Assembly (NCBI GenBank): GCA_963969595.1
Contig: OZ018412.1
Span: 17,486,501-17,550,500, forward strand
Source: Neckera pumila
Taxonomy: Eukaryota > Streptophyta > Bryopsida > Hypnales > Neckeraceae
Reading direction: 5' to 3'
DNA: 64,000 nt
The position numbers and the translations under genes are program-made. The notes under the pieces were generated by a model that was not told where the DNA came from, made no database searches, and saw only the letters and a program-made list of their open reading frames with translations. Every line of letters begins with the position of its first letter. Position 1 is the stretch's first letter. Positions 59,818-64,000 of the stretch are shown one piece after another.

Positions 59818-61306
59818 ATGCAAGGGGGGAGAAAGCAGTATGGCTTGCAACTTCAGATTAAAGGGCCGCCCAAGAAACCAACAGCTCGACCAGCGCCTGT
59901 GTCTGCTTTTCGGTTCAACGACGGGGACGAGGATGACGTCGAAGCCGATATTGCTCGCCAGGCGAATAAGAAACGCACGGTTCGCCCCGAGGTAGATTTC
60001 ACTTGCCTCCTTTTTTCTGTTTGTTTTCGGGAAGCTTTGTTTAGGGTTTAGGGGGGTGATTGACTCATTGAATTGGGAACAGGTGGAGCAGCAGTTGAAG
60101 AAGGCGTTGGCAGAGGACCCTAACGCGTTTGATTACGATGGAGTTTACGAGGAGATGAAGGGGAACCAGGCCCGGCCAATTCATGAGGATCGTGCTAAAC
60201 GTGAGGTAGATGCTTCAATTTCTGTTGCTGGAAGGACTAGGGTTTCGCTTACATGGGGTTGTGTCGGTTGGCTGTGGAAAAATTAGGGTTTCCCTTCCAT
60301 GGTTTTGGAGTGAAATTTGGAACTCATTTTGATTGATTTTGTAATGTGGTGTGTGTAGCCCAAGTATATTGGAAAGTTGCTTGAGAAAGCGAAAGTGAGA
60401 GCTAGAGAGCAAGACGTCGTCTACGAACGACAGCTCGCGAAGGAGAGAGAAAAAGAGGATCATTTGTTTGGGGACAAGGAGAAGTTTGTGACCGGGGCAT
60501 ACAAAAAGAAACTACAGGAGCAGGCTAAGTGGTTGGAAGAAGAGCGTCGTCGAGAGCGGGAGGAACAGAAGCACGAGGTAAATGATTCCTCTCTTCTGCA
60601 ATTGATTTTTGTGGATAATTCTGTTTTCGTGCCGCTTCTGCTCTGAGTATTTTTTATGCAGTAGAACCAAGATTAACGTGCAGAAACTGTGCTTTAGATT
60701 GATGCTGGTAGCTTGGGATTTTGAGCGTTGGGTGACTTTTGGCATCATCATTCCTGCATTTTAGATGAATCGTCTTATTCACTGACTCTAAACCTTGATT
60801 TTCAGGTGTCCAACAAGAGTGACATGAGTGATTTTTACCGAAATCTGCTCAAAAGTAACGTAGCATTTGGAGCACGAAATGTCCCGAAATCTAGTGAAAA
60901 TCATGCGGTAGCTGAGAAGGGCTCAGAACCAGAGTCTCAAGTAGAGGATGAGGAGTTGAAGCCATCGACGAGCACCGGCTTGGATGTTGACGATGGTGCT
61001 AGTGAAAGGAGACCAAACAAAGAAGAGAGGAACCACAACCGCGGCAGTTCTGCCACCAGGGATAGGAGTGACTCTAGGTCTCCATCACGAAGTAGAGATG
61101 GTGCAGATAGGGTCGTGGACATGGATGATAAAAAAGCAAACGTCATGGAGAAATCTGCAGCTGATATAGCAGAAATAGTACCAGCTCGTGAAGAAGAAGG
61201 GTCTCCGAAAGGTAGTGGAGATGAGCCTCGAAAACGGCCTTCTGTAGACCCAGTAGCTGCAGCTAAAGAACGATATCTTGCTCGGAAGCGGCAACGTGGT
61301 CTGTAA
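59818..61306 (+). CDS. NSRP1: Nuclear speckle splicing regulatory protein 1-like (CCDC55 family)
   Basis: Four exons, 59818-59991, 60083-60205, 60359-60577 and 60806-61306, join in frame to 338 residues. The N-terminus (KQYGLQLQIKGPPKKP, then AFRFNDGDEDDVEADIARQA) and the middle block (VEQQLKKALAEDPNAFDYDG, PKYIGKLLEKAKVRAREQ, DVVYERQLAKEREKE, VTGAYKKKLQEQAKWLEEE) are the conserved coiled-coil region of NSRP1. The C-terminus has an SR-like run (SDSRSPSRSRD) and the family tail DPVAAAKERYLARKRQRG. NSRP1 proteins act in nuclear speckles in alternative splice-site choice. The ATG is well placed and the gene looks intact. It was named by family resemblance alone. Confidence 0.93.
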
Positions 61307-62480
61307 ATTTAGCAATTCCATGATTTCTTTGCTTAGTATCATCGCAACCCACTGCAGCCATGGACGTAAGTCGAGATACAATTGCACATTCTAGCACTCT
61401 CCTTGAGAGTAGACCTATGCGTCTCCACTTACGAGTTAAGAGCCTGGAGGAGTTTGCCACGAACTAGGAGACTCACCGTCATCTTTTGGCACGATGGTTG
61501 CACAGTAGCTGAATCGGGGTTACTTTTCATAAATTGCTCCACTGTTGCCTCCTATTTGACTGTCACTGACTCACTGTAAGCGTGTACATTAACACCAAAT
61601 TTCAAGTACTTGAAACCACTCTCTGTTGCGTTACCCTTGAGTCTTCGCATCCCTTTTTGTTATCCTATTTCCATTCCAATTGCCCTCTCTTTTCGTAACA
61701 TATCTTAATTGACGGATCACACGTCTTCGACAACGTTAACGGAATTCAGAGTTCAAGAATCTTGCTTCGAGAGTGGAGTCGATTTGGGAACCCTCGTTTG
61801 AAATCTCCACTAGAAGACTCTTGTATCCTGAGCACAGTGTGAAATTTGGAAGACTCAAAATTGACCGGTGTTGAATTTGGAAAAAGCAGCAGATAAACCC
61901 CTAATCTACTCTAGGTCCCACAGCATTTGCTATTTGTGTGCATGTGCCGATATCCGGGAAACTTTCCGTGTTTCCCAAAACGAAGTGGATGGGGTAGGGT
62001 GTTGTGGTGGATGCATGCGTTTTGCTATCAGTCCGACGGTTGGATGAGCCAGATTGATCTTTGATATACTGGATGGGTTTCGCTGGGGAGGAGATGAGGA
62101 GTTGCTAACGGTTGGATCACATCAGTCTATCGGTTCGGGTCGACCATGGCTCTGCATTCATCGGCAGGCAGGCAGGCTTGTAGTTAGAAACCAGACCAGA
62201 CTCAGTGGACCAGCCAAGAAATCCTACGGTGGTGTGGATCCCAGGGCACCCAACTCTGGCGATGAGGCCAAGTCGATGGAGCGCGATCACAGTGTCAAGT
62301 AGGGCGGTGCCAGGCGATCAGGCGGACCAACCGGGAGGCGCCATGCGGCACTTGCTAGCGTCGAGCTGGCCAGCCCGGTCGCCACGTGGACGGGTCCAGG
62401 GGCAGGACCTGCGCCTGGCTTGCCTGTCGCCGGTCCTCGTCCGCCTTGTAAATTCCCCCCTTCCCAAGGGCTATCAACAA
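61307..62480. other. Intergenic region between the NSRP1-like and LEA-like genes
   Basis: Contains the NSRP1-like 3' UTR and the promoter of the next gene. GC content rises after about 62100. No coding exon is supported. The G-box at 62392 is listed separately. Confidence 0.5.
62392..62399. promoter_or_regulatory. G-box / ABRE-like element CCACGTGG
   Basis: The palindrome CCACGTGG lies roughly 230 bp upstream of the presumed 5' UTR splice donor of the LEA-like gene. ACGTG-core elements bind bZIP factors such as ABI5/AREB and are common in promoters of abscisic-acid- and drought-induced LEA genes. Regulation of this gene by ABA is inference from position. Confidence 0.45.
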
Positions 62481-63175
62481 GAGCTTCCCCGCCCTTGCAT
62501 GTGCTCTCACAATTTCTCCCGAGCTTGCTAACCCTCTTCAGTCTTGCATTCTGTTGCTACTACTGTACTGCTCTCGGAGCTTGGTTCCCTTGTAGCCCCG
62601 AGCCTTTTGTTTGGAAACACCAGGTGAGTTTTCTTTCTTGTTTTCTCTCCGTTTGTTTTGTTTCGCCGTGTCCCCTGTTCTTGGGGCTGGGTTGGGTATG
62701 TTCGTTCTTGTGGACGGCGCTGCTGAAGATCATTGGGGATGGAGACGATTGGGGCGTGTTGGGGTTTGAACCCAGTTTGAGAGTCTTAGGCGTAGTATTG
62801 GAAATCTTGCTGTGGCGCCCACATTCTAGTTTTGTGTGGAGTGGTCTTGGTTAGAATCTTGGAAATGGGAAGGTGAATCGTTTGGGAGATTGTTTAGGGG
62901 GTGGAGACGATTTGTGCATCGTGAAGGTGAGGATGTGGACAGTCTGAGGGGTGGGTGGGTGGGTGTTGAGAGTGAGTGTTGTGTTGTACCCGGTGTTGTT
63001 GGTATATGGGATGTGTGATTGAATGCTGGTTTTATTGGAACCCTATTGTTGGTGTTTTGGGCGGCGTGTTTTTAGTCTGGATTGGGTTTATGTTTGCTTG
63101 TAATATCTTGAATGTTCTTCTTGGAGGTGGTGTTCTGAAATGAATATTCTCGTTATGTGGTGTGCAGTCGTCACC
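62480..63175 (+). other. 5' UTR exon and intron of the LEA-like gene
   Basis: A strong donor (AACACCAG/GTGAGT, exon end 62623) and an acceptor (GTGTGCAG, exon start 63168) eight bases before the start codon suggest a 5' UTR intron of 544 bp. The transcription start is not determined. Open frames inside the intron are short and unconvincing. Confidence 0.5.
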
Positions 63176-64000
63176 ATGTCGAATACTGCGCCGAACGGGA
63201 GTACCAAGGGTGGGGCGAAGCCCGACAAAGGCCCGAGCGGCGAGGATCAAAAGAAAATTGTGGTGACAGTGGCGGGCGTGGTGGTGGCGACCGGCATTGC
63301 GTGGAGCTTGTACAAGACATTCGCCAGAAAGGATCATCCCCTTGCACATACCGAGAGGGGAATTAAGAAGGATGCTTCGCATGCTATTGACCACACAAAG
63401 GTAAGCAGTTGCTGACATCCAAACCTCCAAATGATGGTGTTCTTTCATTGCTTCAGTATGCTATCACCTCTTTATTACGATCTTCTCAGTGACGTTATTC
63501 TAGAATATTCTACTACATTGCCATTGGCTTTAGTACACGTCTCGCACATTCAATCTGAATGTGTGAGAAGCCCGGACCTCGAGAGGTAACACTAAAGAGG
63601 TTTCAGTGTTACCAAGTAGCCAGTTGGCAGACTGCATATGTGTGTAGCATTATCCAGTTGTTTTAGATATGGTCTGAAACAAATAATTTGATCACATTTC
63701 ACATCGTTAGTCACTAGTCGAGATTTTAATCGATTTATATGGGGTGGTGGCCTTTGCAGAGCAAGACCAGAGAGGCCAAGTGGTCTGCCGACCATCAAGC
63801 GAACCAGGCCAGGGGCGGCCTTAGGGATGCCGCGGGCAACTTTGTTCACAAGATTGAGGACGGAGTGCACAGGGTGGAGGGCGCCTTCCAGAGAGGCATC
63901 CACCAGACAGAGAGAAGTGCCGCGGAAAGCAAGGATTACGTCAAGGATAAGGCCTACGAAGGGAAGGGCTACATCCAGGACAGGGCGGACGATATTGACG
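63176..64000 (+). CDS. LEA-like protein with N-terminal membrane segment (partial)
   Basis: The first coding exon 63176-63400 and the second, from 63760 to the window edge, join at AAG/AGC and give the first 155 residues. A hydrophilic start (MSNTAPNGSTKGG) is followed by a hydrophobic helix at about residues 28-46 (KIVVTVAGVVVATGIAWSLY). Then comes a long charged, Ala/Lys/Glu-rich region with 11-residue-like spacing (TREAKWSADHQ, FVHKIEDGVHRVEG, SAAESKDYVKDKAYEGKGYI), as in LEA group 3/4 or apolipoprotein-like amphipathic helices. Such proteins protect membranes and proteins in drying cells. The membrane helix suggests anchoring in an organelle or the ER. The C-terminus lies beyond the window, so the family call is moderate. 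Confidence 0.75.

Noticed and set aside
62761..62781. tRNA B-box-like GGTTTGAACCC
   Set aside because: No matching A box or foldable cloverleaf around it; it lies in the 5' UTR intron of the LEA-like gene.

Overview
The window looks like nuclear DNA of a land plant. It is AT-rich and loaded with transposons. It carries five ordinary intron-containing host genes with GT..AG splice sites and plant-type families: an F-box protein, an LEA-like stress protein and a peroxisomal uricase. I cannot name the species. The TE content and the unusual mobile gene make me lean weakly towards a seed-free plant, but nothing in the sequence proves it.

Host genes. (1) A minus-strand TIP30/HTATIP2-like oxidoreductase at 8.8-10.3 kb, with a probable non-coding 5' exon near 11.4 kb. 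(2) A seven-exon urate oxidase at 23.4-26.0 kb ending in the peroxisomal signal SKL. (3) A four-exon F-box protein at 45.0-48.0 kb. (4) A four-exon nuclear-speckle splicing regulator (NSRP1/CCDC55 family) at 59.8-61.3 kb. (5) An LEA-like protein with a membrane segment, starting at 63.2 kb and cut by the window end. These genes show no common pathway. They are separated by long transposon-derived stretches.

Mobile DNA. The main element is a 13.6-kb Mutator-like (MULE) insertion at 30,640-44,262. It has related inverted ends and a 10-bp target duplication (CCTCATGACC), and it is nested in an older small inverted-repeat element. It carries a plus-strand transposase (zinc-finger region, MULE core with CxxH, SWIM finger) and a divergent minus-strand multi-exon accessory gene. 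The accessory gene appears to combine a ParB-like DGNHR segment with a permuted (beta-class-like) DNA methyltransferase. Between the two lies an array of about twelve 181-bp repeats, most units centred on a palindrome related to CTCTCGGCACCGAGAG. Both genes are broken by in-frame TAG and TGA codons, never TAA, which fits C-to-T decay of methylated CAG and CGA codons.

Other elements: a non-autonomous LTR element with a gag-only reading frame (TR-GAG type, 12.9-15.5 kb); a solo LTR with a perfect 5-bp target duplication (4.8-5.4 kb); at least six copies of a roughly 0.9-kb family with TTAA-flanked CCCCTAAAGGACC ends, resembling piggyBac-type termini; several short inverted-repeat families; and a near-perfect palindrome with roughly 295-bp arms (17.6-18.2 kb). 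I found no rRNA, convincing tRNA or CRISPR array.
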